Shown piece by piece: positions 1-12,400 of a stretch of DNA of 64,000 nucleotides; the stretch's first letter is position 1, and each line of letters opens with the position of its first letter. A model generated the notes under the pieces. The model ran no database searches. It was given only the letters and a program-made list of their open reading frames with translations, and was not told the origin of the DNA. The position numbers and the translations under genes are program-made. Origin of the DNA: Haliclona indistincta (lineage: Eukaryota; Porifera; Demospongiae; Haplosclerida; Chalinidae); assembly GCA_964017065.1 (NCBI GenBank), contig OZ024785.1, positions 1,321,142 to 1,385,141 of the forward strand, read 5' to 3'.

Positions 1-3000
1 ATCTAGGTCATCTTGACCAAGAAGTGATGCCAGATTTTTTAATTCAACTGTGTTGGTTATAAGGTTATCAGCAACAATTTCTCTCAATCTCTGCTCAATT
101 CGGTCGATTGCACTAGATTCTGTGCAGTATATCTCGATTGTAGCACCACATTCTTCGACCTGAACTTTGGGTTGATACTGCTGAGTATGCCGAGCTGAAG
201 GCTTTTGAGTTATTGCAATACTGACACCCTCCTTCTTAGGCGCACGAGCAAACAGTTGCTTTGGAGACCAGCCACGTCCTCGAAGAGATGAAGAAGATAC
301 ATCTGATGAAAAGAACTTGAAGAAAACATCCTTAAAACTATTAAACATTCTGTCATCACGAATAACGATATGAATCTCATTAAGAAACTCGGGACTACTT
401 TTTGCAAATTCCCTAATGGCTTCAAGCATTGGTTGGCCTGACTCTGCCACGCTATATCCACCTTCTCCAAGACAGAAAACAGGAAGAGAAATAGAAGTTA
501 CTTTATCTGTTTCTGCTTGAGTAAGACAATTTTGTATAACTGACTTGACCAGTTGGGTTTGGCTTGTAGTTGGTGGTGTGCCGGATTTCTTCTTCTCAAC
601 ATACGCATGATATACTCTATGGCACTTGAGCCTACCACTTGCTACAAGTGAAATGATCCTAGCATCCTTAAGAGTAGCGCCTCCTTGAACTAATGACGAG
701 CATAATGTCTGCATCATAGGACCAGCTTTCTGACTGATAGCTTGTGATATGCGATTAGCTGATAGTGTCATATCCACAGATGTGCTGTTCACTATCACGT
801 CTGATTGCTCATTGGAGATGTCTCCCTTAATAACGAAGACCTGTAATGTCTCTTTAACCGATAGAGATTGGGCTAAATTAGCTGCTTTAGCAACTCTAGC
901 CTCATGCTCTTGCTTGAAAACTTTGTGATCTCCATCACGAAAGATAACAAATATAAAAGATTGAATTGCAGTACGATTCTGTGCATGGAACGAAACTACT
1001 TCATCAAAGAGAATCTTTGCAGACACACTACATGGGTAGGCAAGATTTGCAACCCCAAGAGAAGGTATGGCAATAGATGAAGCTCCTTCATTCTTTGCTG
1101 TACGAAGAATAGTCTTGATTGTATCTCGATAAACCTGAGAAAAAATTAGTTAATAAATTAAAAATTATAAGCAACAATACTAGCAGGAGCTCATAACGAG
1201 AGCCCTTCTCATTGCTTCTAATCCTACTCAGTAGCTAATCTTACCCTTTCTGAGTCTGGTAATCGATAATCAGGCAAAGAGACATGATAAAGTGATTTGG
1301 CTTTAAGATTCTTAGCAGAGGTAACAGCTACTTGACGATGTTCCAGAGGTCGATAGAGTTTAGCTTCTTCCTGAAGCTTGTCTCCACAAGCTCTCAAGAA
1401 TGCCTTAGATAGTTCTCCTTTACTCATGTCTAACTCAGGATTGGTAGAATTGACATACACATCGGCCTATGGGAATTTAAACAACATAAAACTAAATTTA
1501 ATAGAAAAATTGCTTACGTCAACTTCCAAAATGCTTCCTTTAACAATTTTCACTGCCTTCTGAAGTGAGCGGCTTAGGTCAGCATTTGAAACTGGAGTGT
1601 TATTTGCTTTATGATCAATTGGCATTGGCAGAAATATGTAATACTGTTTTGTCTTCATTCTCTCTTCAAATACTTGCTTGCAAGACGCATTCTCAACAAA
1701 GACCGATACATCAGCAGAATCAACAGTCATATTGTCTAATGCTTCCAGAACTTTCTCTGCATATAGATTTATTGGGCATTTAAACGGGAATGCTGTGAGA
1801 GGAGTAATAATGATTCTTCGATATCCAGACATGAACTGTATGACTTGGGGCAATGCTTCAGAAATAACATTCTCAAAAGCCTTAGGGTTTGCTGAATAAG
1901 TTGGAACAACTACGTGTACTAGCAAGGAGCAGGGAAGAGTGCCATGTGAGCAAGTATGTACAGTACCATTCAATAGTTTCCTTTGAGATAGTTGCTGTAA
2001 GCTGCGACGCACCTCATCTCCACCGGCCTTAACGAGAGCAGATAATCCTGGAGAGTTGAAATCCGGTATCTCAGTCACAAAGCTTACTATAACATCTGTC
2101 TGTTCTCTTGCAAACTCACCAGTGACTACCTTGACTCTAACACCTCCTGAAGTACATGCTCTTATGATACTGTTTGATCTCAAACGTGCTTGTTGACCAT
2201 GAGCTTTGTGTTGAGTTAATTCAGTGAGCTCAACCTCTATAATGGCATGATGTTTCTGCTGAATTTCGTAACGCATTGTTGCTACAGTATCCATGACTTT
2301 CTTGAGACCTGGTTTTGGAGATAGCTTTATAGTCTTGAACAGAATTTCATTTGAAAGTGTCTTCAACATCCCTTTCGTATGCTCAACTGCTGTTCTCTCA
2401 CCTCGAAGGCTGATGCTCACTGTTTTAGCTTCTTCTGAATCAGACTTTGGGAAGGACATCAGTACATTAGAACGATCAATTTGAATAGCATCAATTTTCT
2501 CCTGACGAAATTGTCTCATAGCTTGCCATTTGGCTCGTGGAAGTTCAAAAGCAACTGTGACAGCTTTTTGTTCAGACAACAGCTCTTCTACCTTCTTCAC
2601 AATACTAGTGACAATGATAGCCTCTCCAACAACTACTACTTCTTCTCCAACAACTTTAATAGCAAGAAAATATTCCTTTGAATGCTTTTTGATAAAGCTA
2701 CGCCACTCATGATTGTCTCCTGTACAGATCCGTTGTTTTTCAGGAGTTAGAAAAACTTTTTCTTCGATGATTATTTTACGTACAGCATCAGTGGCTAATG
2801 TGGTGAATACCTTTTGGTCACTAACAACAAGCAATTGACCATCTCCATTGGCCCTTTCAACAGTGTAGACAATAGCAGAACTAAATTGTTTCATTATTTC
2901 CTCAAGTTTTACTATACCCCTTCTGCTGGTAAGCAGTTTGTAAGTAGTAGCAGATAGTGGCAATACCTCCTCTTGGGCTAGCTGCAATTTCTCTTGAACA

Positions 3001-6000
3001 AGTGTGTCAAGGCATTCAAGTGACTTTTTCACTCCAGTAACAACAAGCTTCATGGGCTCTTCTGCAATCTGTATTGGAGGCCTAATTGCAGCCATATCGC
3101 TCCTATGAAACTTCATAAGATACTTCACATGCTTTATTGGAAGCTTCATTGTCTTAGTTATTTCAATTTCCATCTCTGTAACATCACTTATCAACTGAAT
3201 AACTGCATTAACTGTTGACAATCTGCCAGATACTTTCATTAAGCTATCACACAGGTCATAGTGAAGATCAGTATGGTCTTCCCTAAATGCTTCAATTTTC
3301 TGGCATACTTTCATTACAGCATCCTTATCAAGTTCCTTCTCTGCAGTACTAAAATCTGACAGACATTTTTCTAAGAGTCTCTTAACTTCATCTTCCCAAT
3401 TATTAAGTTCAAAGGCTTTCTCGAGTGGTTCGATAATCAAGTTTTGACAACGAATATTTGCTTTGGCATGAAAATCTTGAAGTTGCTCATTAAAAGATGG
3501 AAGACAATGCTGAAAAAAAGATGTTTGGCTGCTGTCTAGCGCTTTTTCTATAGGAGCCCATTCATACAATAGTTTAGAAGCAGTAGGTGGTTCATTATAC
3601 TGGTCTAGTTCATCCAATACTGAGTGATATGTTGAAACAGACAGAACGTGGTTGCCAAGCTTATGTTCTCCTTTTTCCAACACAGAATCTAAACCTACAG
3701 AGTAAGGTTTTAGAATACCAGTAATTTTGTTTCGTCATTCACTGCATTTACAAAAGTTTAAATCTTCGCAATTTGTCTAAATGACAAAGCTAACCATGTG
3801 ACCTCCAGCCAATCAGAACGTCCAGAACGTGTCACCTGCCATGGCATTAAGTAGATAACGCACACTTGTCGGTGGGCCAGTCTAGCACAAAAACGTAGAG
3901 GCAACACGGAGAGCATTGAAACATTTAAACCACTCGTGGCACAGTGCAAGAAAATTAAAAAGATTTCTATCGAAATCAAAAGGATGTAGGGTTGTGAAAT
4001 TTACCACTGGTCCACAATGTAAACTAACAAGGAACAAGCATGGAATGGTAACACGATTGACTTGCAAACAGACCATAGATCTCTATATCAGTGGTTTAGT
4101 TCAGCTAGTTGCTGTTGACTGACACCCTGACGTGCATTCAGCTTGTGACATCTTATGTACAGCCACTGATGTAGGGATCTATGGTCTGTTAGCAAGTCAA
4201 TCGTGTTACCATTCCATGCTTGTTCCTTGTCAGTTTACATTGTGGACCAGTGGTAAATTTCACAACCCTACATCCTTTTGATTTCGATAGATATCTTTTT
4301 AATTTTCTTGTTTGTGTCCTTCTCTCTTTTTCAGTGAAGTGCAGTTCAATATCATGCACGTACTGAGCCGTCTTTGTATCCACCATAGGTTTAGTTTTCC
4401 TGTTGTTGATGGCTTTTCTTTATTATTAACAATTTTAAACTTGTAGCTAAAAATAATTGTTATGCTGTACATATCAGCTCGTCTACGCATGCATGCATGC
4501 ATGCATACAGTACATACGAGCCCCGCCCACACTTGTTTGTGGACCTGTACGGCGGTTATAATTATCTGGCAAGCGCAGAATGGTGATCCTATACGAGCTT
4601 ACCGTTCTTCGAAGACTCCAGACAAAATTAATATGTGTTCTCCGTGATCCATACGGCGTGGCAATACTCAAGCTAGTGCTTGGTCACGTGCGCTAACCAC
4701 TGCTTGGTCACGTGCGTATTGCGCAATCACAATAATGGCGTCTAACACTTAGCTGACAATGGATCACGATCGAGAACTCGCTGAATTTAGATTGCCGTTC
4801 TGCTAAAAACAATGTTCAAAAGGCACATTCCAGGAGAATTTCACGACTGTTCGTGGGTGTTTTGATCTCGGCACTGCTCGCGTAAAGGCGCTAGGCGAGT
4901 TGAAGAAAGAAGAAGAAGAAAGAAGAAAACGAAGATGACGAAACTCGATTTTCACCGTTTCCAGGTTCGTCACTTTAGTAACAATTTCGAGCAATCTCCT
5001 TGCTATTGTAAGATGGGGCAACGCCAGAGAGCAGATCTAAGTGTCTTTGGACGTATAAAATTCATCACCAGGTGAAATATCAGCGTTTGAATGCTAATAC
5101 ATCGTATGTAGCCGCCATTTTGTTTTTTCGTTCAACCCTACATAGGGAGGCACTACCGTGCCTCCCTAATATTATGCAATTCAAAGCACTCAGGTGTGCC
5201 AATAACGCCTTGATCGTTATTGGCCATGCCCTCATGCTTTAATTGCGAAATGCACCGCCCATAGTGGTTCAAATATAATGTTTAAAATTTTGTGATTCAG
5301 CACGAGAATTACTCAAAAATGCTTTGAAGGCGCCCACAACAAATTTTAAAGTGCTAAATTTGCAATATTAATTTTTTGTAACGCTTTGACTGATAATTTA
5401 TTCATGGATTATAAACCACTAACATTACTCATTATTAATTTTAATCCTGTATTAGGGAGGCACGGTAGTGCCTCCCTATGTAGGGTTGAACGGAAAACAA
5501 GATGGCGGCTACATACAATGTATTAGCGTTCAAACGCTGATATTTCGCCTGGTGATGAATTTTATATGTCCAAAGACACTTAGATCTGCTCTCTGGCGTT
5601 GCCCCATCTTACAGGAGCTAGGAGATTGCTCGAAATTGTTACTAAAGTGACGAACCTGGAAACGGTGAAATCGAGTTTCGTCATCTTCGTTTTCTTCTTT
5701 CTCCAGCGCGCCTAGCGCCTTTACGCGAGCAGTGCTGAGACCAAAACACCCACGAACAGTTGTGAAATTCTCCTGGCAGGTGCCTTTTGAACTTTGTTTT
5801 TAGCGAAACAGCGATATAAATTCCGCGATTTCTCAATCGTGATCCATTGTCAACTAAGTGTTAGAAGCCATTAGTGTGATTGCGCAATACGCACGTGACC
5901 AAGCAGTGGCTAGCGCACGTGACCGGTCGACCAAGCATTGCCGAATTTGCCGCGCCGTATGGATCACGGAGAATACATATTTGTCTGGAGTCTTCGAAGA

Positions 6001-7821
6001 ACGGTAAGCTAATATAGGATCACCATTCTGCGCTTGCCAGATAATTATAACCGCCGTACAGGTCTACAAACAAGTGTGGGCGGGGCTCGTATGCACTGCA
6101 TGTAAGCATGCGTAGGTGAGCTGATATGTACAGCATAACAATTATTTTTAGCTACTAGTATTAAATTATTAATAATAAAAAAGCCATCAACAAGGGAACT
6201 AAACCAATAGTGGAAACAAAGACGGCTCAAGTACGTGCACATGATGATTTTGAACTGCACTCTACTGAAAAAGAAAAAGGACTCAAACAAGAAATTAAAA
6301 AGATTTCTATCGAAATAAAAAGGATGTAGGGTTGTGAAATCTACCACTGGTACGCAATGTAAACTAACAAGGAACAAGCATGGAATGGTAACACGATTGA
6401 CTTGCTAACAGACCCTAGATCCCTACATCAGTGGCTGTACATAAGATGTCACAAGCTGAATGCACGTCAGGTCTCAGTCAATAGCAACTAGCTGAACTAT
6501 CTATAGCCAACCACAGCAGCCACTGATGAGGGATCTATGGTCTGTTAGCAAGTCAATTGTGTGACCATTCCATGCTTTTTCCTTGTTAGTTTACATTGCG
6601 TACCAGTGGTAGATTTCACAACCCTACATCCTTTTGATTTCGATAGAAATCTTTTTAATTTCTTGTTTTATTTAATCGGATTGAGTTGAAGTTTGTAGCA
6701 GTCTTGTTGCTTGTTCATGATATAATCAGTTTGGCAACGCAACGCTCCTCGAATAATGTTACATTTGTATTGTCATACTGGTATAAACTTGCCTGTGCAA
6801 TCTTTAAATGTGACTACATAAGTTCCCTCTGATCTTCTTTCTTGATTCACAACAGGTAATCCAAAACGTCCAAAATACGCATTAATCACTTTTTCTACAT
6901 TTTGTAGACCACTAGGAACACCAGCAACCAGTAGTTGGTTAGACCGTTCAAGAACCTCAACAAGCACTATACTGTGATCGATTGGAAATGGTTTATCAAG
7001 TGCCTTTTGTCTCATCACTCTGACATCTGCAGTGAGTAAAGATATAAAATTAGGGCACAAATTAACCCAAAACCTGTGCTTGACGAATTTAATTAGTCGC
7101 CCAGCACATTACCCCCTATACAATAAAGCTTACCAACTGGTTTAGGAAACTCAACAACAGCTAATGATCCACCAATAATGATACTAGAGGTCTTGATACC
7201 AGATATGTTTTCCATGTAAATGTCAAGCACATAGTTTTCAACCATTGTATCACACGGTAGCCCCCGAACTACTATGGACCGACTAAACTCCCCTAACAAT
7301 TCAAGTGAATCCTCTCCTGCATCTGTGTTGTCATGATCTGAACAATCATCTGAGCTTTCTTCAACCAAATAATAAATTACCTGTCATAGATTGGTGTTCA
7401 TTATTTTTCAAGTATACTTGTTGGCACAGAGGAATATCACTGCTGCACAAAGCCTTGAAGGAGACACGTCTTCCGAGAAGTATTTCAGCAGAAGGGTTAC
7501 CAATGATTTTTGAAACATCTAACAGTGTTCCAGTTAAAGCACAATAGATATTTTAATATACTTTACCTTCAGCATCATCATATTGAAGGTAAGCAGATTG
7601 CCTGTCGATAAATACTTTCCCTGGGAGGGGCAACCCTAGTTCCTTTAATGAGTTGCAAATAGTGCTTTTACTGGTATTATCAGGTAGTCCTTCAACCATA
7701 GCCACATCATTGAGTGGTAAGGTTGTCGGTAGTGACTTTGTGTCCCTGACAGATGCAAACTGCAGAGAGTAGCCTAGAAACGTATTATCCTTTGGACGAG
7801 TGGCAGCAATTCTTCTGGCAG
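1..7821 (-). CDS. PARP14-like: PARP14-like multi-macrodomain ADP-ribosylation protein, partial at both ends
   Basis: Exons read on the minus strand are 7567-7821, 7381-7518, 7134-7349, 6793-7026, 1518-3694, 1245-1466 and 1134 to beyond the left edge. Every junction keeps the frame. The first four exons encode RRM-like units (core motifs VAMVEGLPD, SIVVRGLPCD, NQLLVAGVPSG), the last finished by the start of the 2.2-kb exon. That exon then carries KH-like repeats and a first macro domain (about 1600-2160). Macro 2 spans the next two exons (VYVNSTNPELD) and macro 3 lies at about 300-850 (DVIVNSTSVDM). This order matches vertebrate PARP14, whose WWE and catalytic domains would lie left of the window. 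Macro 1 reads DVIVSFVTE, so the usual VNA/VNS-type ligand-binding Asn is missing, while macros 2 and 3 keep VNST. Intron 3695-6792 has a GC donor and holds a foldback element. Intron 7350-7380 would be only 31 nt. No first exon or ATG was found upstream of 7821. The family reads or writes ADP-ribose in immune and stress signalling; catalysis cannot be judged here. Confidence 0.85.
3948..6664. mobile_element. Foldback element A (2.7 kb, ~1.2-kb inverted arms)
   Basis: The stretch starts with AAGAAAATTAAAAAGATTTC and ends with the inverted match, finishing TTTTTAATTTCTT. The arms 3948 to about 5172 and about 5451-6664 are inverted copies over nearly their whole length, with a spacer of about 280 bp. 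Each arm's outer end is itself a palindrome (3948-4309 and 6289-6664). At the inner ends lies a hairpin, AGGGAGGCACTACCGTGCCT with CCCTA after it. No transposase-like reading frame is present, so the element is non-autonomous. It sits inside an intron of the PARP14-like gene. I see no clear target-site duplication. Confidence 0.8.
4674..4742 (+). promoter_or_regulatory. Promoter-like block in a foldback arm
   Basis: Within about 70 bp lie two GGTCACGTGCG motifs (E-box CACGTG), the C/EBP-type palindrome ATTGCGCAAT and an AATAATGGCG (YY1-like) motif. The same block recurs in the opposite arm (around 5866-5925) and in both arms near 33384-33442 and 38860-38925. Motif identities come from known metazoan consensus sites; activity here is inference. 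Confidence 0.4.
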
Positions 7822-7881
7822 CTGAAATTGAAAAAGAACTAGCCACTCCTATGTTTACACTGGCTACTATACACTACTCAG

Positions 7882-7990
7882 GGGCGTAGGAAGGATTTTT
7901 GAAATGAGGGGCAAGTTATCTAAAAAACAGTGGGGGTCTGGGGGTCCTTCCCCAGAAAAATTTTGAAATTAAACTGCTAATTTAGCGCAA
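7882..7990. mobile_element. Probable transposon fragment
   Basis: A G-rich stretch contains GGGGCGTAGGAAGGATTTTT and later GGGGGTCTGGGGGTCCTTCC. It lacks coding potential and resembles dispersed elements seen in many invertebrate genomes. The assignment rests on recall of that motif style, so confidence is low. It abuts the 5' end of the visible PARP14-like exons. Confidence 0.4.
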
Positions 7991-8896
7991 TTTTTAGCAG
8001 TCTAATTTCAATACCTATCTAGTGTAGACATTATTGCAGACAGTTGGCTTGGTGTAAACAGCTAGTTTACATCAGGAGCGCATATAAACAAGGGAGCATG
8101 TAACTCTGAACACTACCCCATATAACGGCGAAATCCTAATATGGCGGACTTGCTATTTTTAGTTACTTCCATATAAAGTATAAATGTGACGTTTGCGGAT
8201 GTAATCACTAGTACACGCCCGTTATTAATAATATACCGGGTGGAGGCGCGGTTGAAATTATAGCCCTTATATGGATTATAGTTCTTATATGGAAACTATT
8301 ATTTTTAACCCTCGCGCATGCGCCGAGGGTTAATGACAGAGCAAGTACCGTAACCCTCGCGCATGCGCCGAGGGTTAATGATCATACTGGCATGTTGCAT
8401 GTATCAGAATGATCCTCTATCCTTACTGAACACCCTGATTTATATGGCTTCAAGTCACGTGACATGGGCGCGGCACAACATGGCGAGATATTGGACCCTC
8501 TGGAAGGACAAGGTTTAGGAGAGAACTTTTGAATTACTGGTAGTTAAGATTTCTTAACACTGCATTAAAACCCTCACCCAGGGCGCCTACCTGTGGGCTG
8601 AGTGTTTTGCCTTAACTTTCATTAGTTCGGCGTCAGGGAGTAAATAATAGCGTCCTCGACCGACCAAAAGCTTTAGGACGGGAAATCCGATTCTCTGGGA
8701 GTTAAGGTCCAAGATTAGGAAATTGCATTGCCAATACATTCATCTTTACTTTAGAACTTGCGCAGAGTCTGTAGAAATACGCACATCGACAAACGCGACT
8801 GTTCTCTGCTAGAGAGCTGTTTTCTGACCGCAATCTTGCTAGTTAATTGATTTTTGTGATGTCACATGTTGGTTATTAATCAGTGATGAGTCATAA
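7991..8896. other. Intergenic DNA with duplicated GC-rich palindrome
   Basis: No coding exon was recognised. The stretch contains two direct copies of a 31-bp palindromic unit (8306-8336 and 8351-8381), each with a perfect GCGCATGCGC (NRF-1-type) core, and an E-box palindrome GTCACGTGAC at 8454-8463. A short ATG-led frame at about 8480 (MARYWTLWKDK) ends at a possible splice donor but could not be linked to any gene. Confidence 0.5.
8306..8381. promoter_or_regulatory. Paired NRF-1-like palindromes
   Basis: Two near-identical 31-bp units, 45 bp apart, each contain CCCTCGCGCATGCGCCGAGG followed by GTTAATGA. GCGCATGCGC is the established NRF-1 consensus, typical of animal housekeeping promoters. 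No gene start could be tied to them, because the scaffold gap follows within 520 bp. Confidence 0.45.
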
Positions 8897-9096
8897 NNNN
8901 NNNNNNNNNNNNNNNNNNNNNNNNNNNNNNNNNNNNNNNNNNNNNNNNNNNNNNNNNNNNNNNNNNNNNNNNNNNNNNNNNNNNNNNNNNNNNNNNNNNN
9001 NNNNNNNNNNNNNNNNNNNNNNNNNNNNNNNNNNNNNNNNNNNNNNNNNNNNNNNNNNNNNNNNNNNNNNNNNNNNNNNNNNNNNNNNNNNNNNNN
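8897..9096. other. Assembly gap of 200 N
   Basis: Exactly 200 undetermined bases. A round number like this is usually a placeholder of unknown true length between joined contigs, so distances and gene continuity across it cannot be trusted. Confidence 0.98.
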
Positions 9097-9152
9097 CGTT
9101 GAACAACACACACCACCACTCGGACAATGCCTCGGACAATGCTCAGGGCTAG

Positions 9153-9301
9153 GGACACTCACCGTACTCCGGAGCAACACACAGCATCTGGCTGCTGTAC
9201 CGGTCCGTCAGCAAGGCATTTTACTTCAGCCAACTTACGCAGCCAATCATCTAGCTGAGAAGATCAGAGAACTTGTGAATAACGCTAGAAAGCAGCTATA
9301 A
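9153..9301 (+). CDS. Possible terminal coding exon, unidentified
   Basis: After the gap one plus-strand frame stays open and ends with HLAEKIRELVNNARKQL and a TAA at 9299-9301. The helical, charged ending is protein-like, but I recognise no family and see no clear acceptor. The rest of 9097-9440 shows nothing else. It could be the 3' end of a gene lost in the gap or chance. Confidence 0.2.
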
Positions 9302-9440
9302 TACAGTTCTTGTACTTACTTGTGCATGCTGTTCTTTAGCGAGCTCACGTGCACATTGCGCGACGTGAACGGACTACTGAAAGTATCCGGAGGCGCGCTA
9401 ATAATCCGCAATAGATGTGTTCCTGCACATAACCGCTTTC

Positions 9441-12400
9441 GTAAGAAATAGAGGGTGAAGGATTTTAAGGTGCTTAACCCTTTAATTACTAAATTATCTT
9501 GCTGAAATTTTAGCCTCGTAAATGCTGACCACTTCTCTGGTGAATATCTCGTGTGTCTTTTGTGCTACTGGTCTCAAATTTGCGTCCTATTACGCCAGTG
9601 AGTAGCCGCAATTGCCCACACTCAAGTCAGTCGATATGCCCCTCCCACTTCGAAAGTGAAGCCAATAAAGTGCAACGACCTCGTCAAATTTTGCTCAAAG
9701 TTAGTACTTTGGGGCTGGCTACTGAAAAGTACACACAGATAGCAGTGGTTTTGGTGAGTGCAAAATGTAGCCCAGATCATAGAGAATGCACAAAAATGTG
9801 TTTCCGAGCTCCCTGAAGCCATAAAATGTCCAAAATTTCTTGGCAGCCATTTTGTTTCTCCTAAAATGTTGTGAAATTTGCACTGAAGCCATAGAAATGC
9901 CGTCGCCATAACGTTTGGCGCATGGGGCGCGCCAAAAACCACTGGATTTTTTGCGGTTATTTGTATTCTTCAATTTGGCTTAATTTTGGGATATTTTAAC
10001 ACTTTTTGATAAAGTTATGGTGTCTGAAGTATGTATGTCGCCAAAAGGCGACAATAGGGGTTAAAGGGTTAAAGGGTTAATGAGTTTTCGTCAAAATTTG
10101 CAAATCTGGCTAGAAATGCTCCAAAAGTGTTGAAAATGAACTCTAAGTGTTCTAAATATCATTTTGAGACAGTTTCTGTAAGAAATAGAGGGTGAAGGAT
10201 TTCAAGGTGCTTAACCCTTTAATTACTAAATTATCCAGCTGAAATTTTAACCTCGTAAATGCTGACCACTTCTCTCGTGAATATCTCGTGTGTCTTTTGA
10301 GCTACTGGTCTCAAATTTGCGTCCTTTTACCCCAGTGAGTAGCCGCAATTGCCCACACTCAAGTCGGTCAATATGCCCCTCCCACTTCGAAAGTGAAGCC
10401 GATAAAGTGCAACGACCTCGTCAAATTTTGCTCAAAGTTAGTACTTTGGGGCTGGCTACTGAAAAGTACACACAGATAGCAGTGGTTTTGGTGAGTGCAA
10501 AATGTAGCCCAGATCATAGAGAATGTCCAAAAATGTGTTTCAGAGCACCCTGAAGCCATAAAATGTCCAAAATTTCTTGGCAGCCATTTTGTTTCTCCTA
10601 AAATGTTGTGAAATTTGCACTGAAGCCATAGAAATGCCGTCGCCATAACGTTTGGCGCATGGGGCGCGCCAAAAACCACTGGATTTTTTGCGGTTATTTG
10701 TATTCTTCAATTTGGCTTAATTTTGGGATATTTTAACACTTTTTGATAAAGTTATGGTGTCTGAAGTATGTATGTCGCCAAAAGGCGACAATAGGGGTTA
10801 AAGGGTTAAAGGGTTAATGAGTTTTCGTCAAAATTTGCAAATCTGGCTAGAAATGCTCCAAAAGTGTTGAAAATGAACTCTAAGTGTTCTAAATATCATT
10901 TTGAGACAGTTTCTGTAAGAAATAGAGGGTGAAGGATTTCAAGGTGCTTAACCCTTTAATTACTAAATTATCCAGCTGAAATTTTAACCTCGTAAATGCT
11001 GACCACTTCTCTCGTGAATATCTCGTGTGTCTTTTGAGCTACTGGTCTCAAATTTGCGTCCTTTTACCCCAGTGAGTAGCCGCAATTGCCCACACTCAAG
11101 TCGGTCAATATGCCCCTCCCACTTCGAAAGTGAAGCCGATAAAGTGCAACGACCTCGTCAAATTTTGCTCAAAGTTAGTACTTTGGGGCTGGCTACTGAA
11201 AAGTACACACAGATAGCAGTGGTTTTGGTGAGTGCAAAATGTAGCCCAGATCATAGAGAATGTCCAAAAATGTGTTTCAGAGCACCCTGAAGCCATAAAA
11301 TGTCCAAAATTTCTTGGCAGCCATTTTGTTTCTCCTAAAATGTTGTGAAATTTGCACTGAAGCCATAGAAATGCCGTCGCCATAACGTTTGGCGCATGGG
11401 GCGCGCCAAAAACCACTGGATTTTTTGCGGTTATTTGTATTCTTCAATTTGGCTTAATTTTGGGATATTTTAACACTTTTTGATAAAGTTATGGTGTCTG
11501 AAGTATGTATGTCGCCAAAAGGCGACAATAGGGGTTAAAGGGTTAATGAGTTTTCGTCAAAATTTGCAAATCTGGCTAGAAATGCTCCAAAAGTGTTGAA
11601 AATGAACTCTAAGTGTTGTAAATATCATTTTGAGACAGTTTCTGTAAGAAATAGAGGGTGAAGGATTTTAAGGTGCTTAACCCTTTAATTACTAAATTAT
11701 CTTGCTGAAATTTTAGCCTCGTAAATGCTGACCACTTCTCTGGTGAATATCTCGTGTGTCTTTTGTGCTACTGGTCTCAAATTTGCGTCCTATTACGCCA
11801 GTGAGTAGCCGCAATTGCCCACACTCAAGTCAGTCGATATGCCCCTCCCACTTCGAAAGTGAAGCCAATAAAGTGCAACGACCTCGTCAAATTTTGCTCA
11901 AAGTTAGTACTTTGGGGCTGGCTACTGAAAAGTACACACAGATAGCAGTGGTTTTGGTGAGTGCAAAATGTAGCCCAGATCATAGAGAATGCACAAAAAT
12001 GTGTTTCCGAGCACCCTGAAGCCATAAAATGTCCAAAATTTCTTGGCAGCCATTTTGTTTCTCCTAAAATGTTGTGAAATTTGCACTGAAGCCATAGAAA
12101 TGCCGTCGCCATAACGTTTGGCGCATGGGGCGCGCCAAAAACCACTGGATTTTTTGCGGTTATTTGTATTCTTCAATTTGGCTTAATTTTGGGATATTTT
12201 AACACTTTTTGATAAAGTTATGGTGTCTGAAGTATGTATGTCGCCAAAAGGCGACAATAGGGGTTAAAGGGTTAAAGGGTTAATGAGTTTTCGTCAAAAT
12301 TTGCAAATCTGGCTAGAAATGCTCCAAAAGTGTTGAAAATGAACTCTAAGTGTTCTAAATATCATTTTGAGACAGTTTCTGTAAGAAATAGAGGGTGAAG

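Noticed and set aside
2293..2712. Plus-strand frames opposite the PARP14-like exon
   Set aside because: Shadows of the strongly supported minus-strand coding sequence.
8839..9180. Open frames spanning the N run
   Set aside because: They are artefacts of undetermined bases in the gap.
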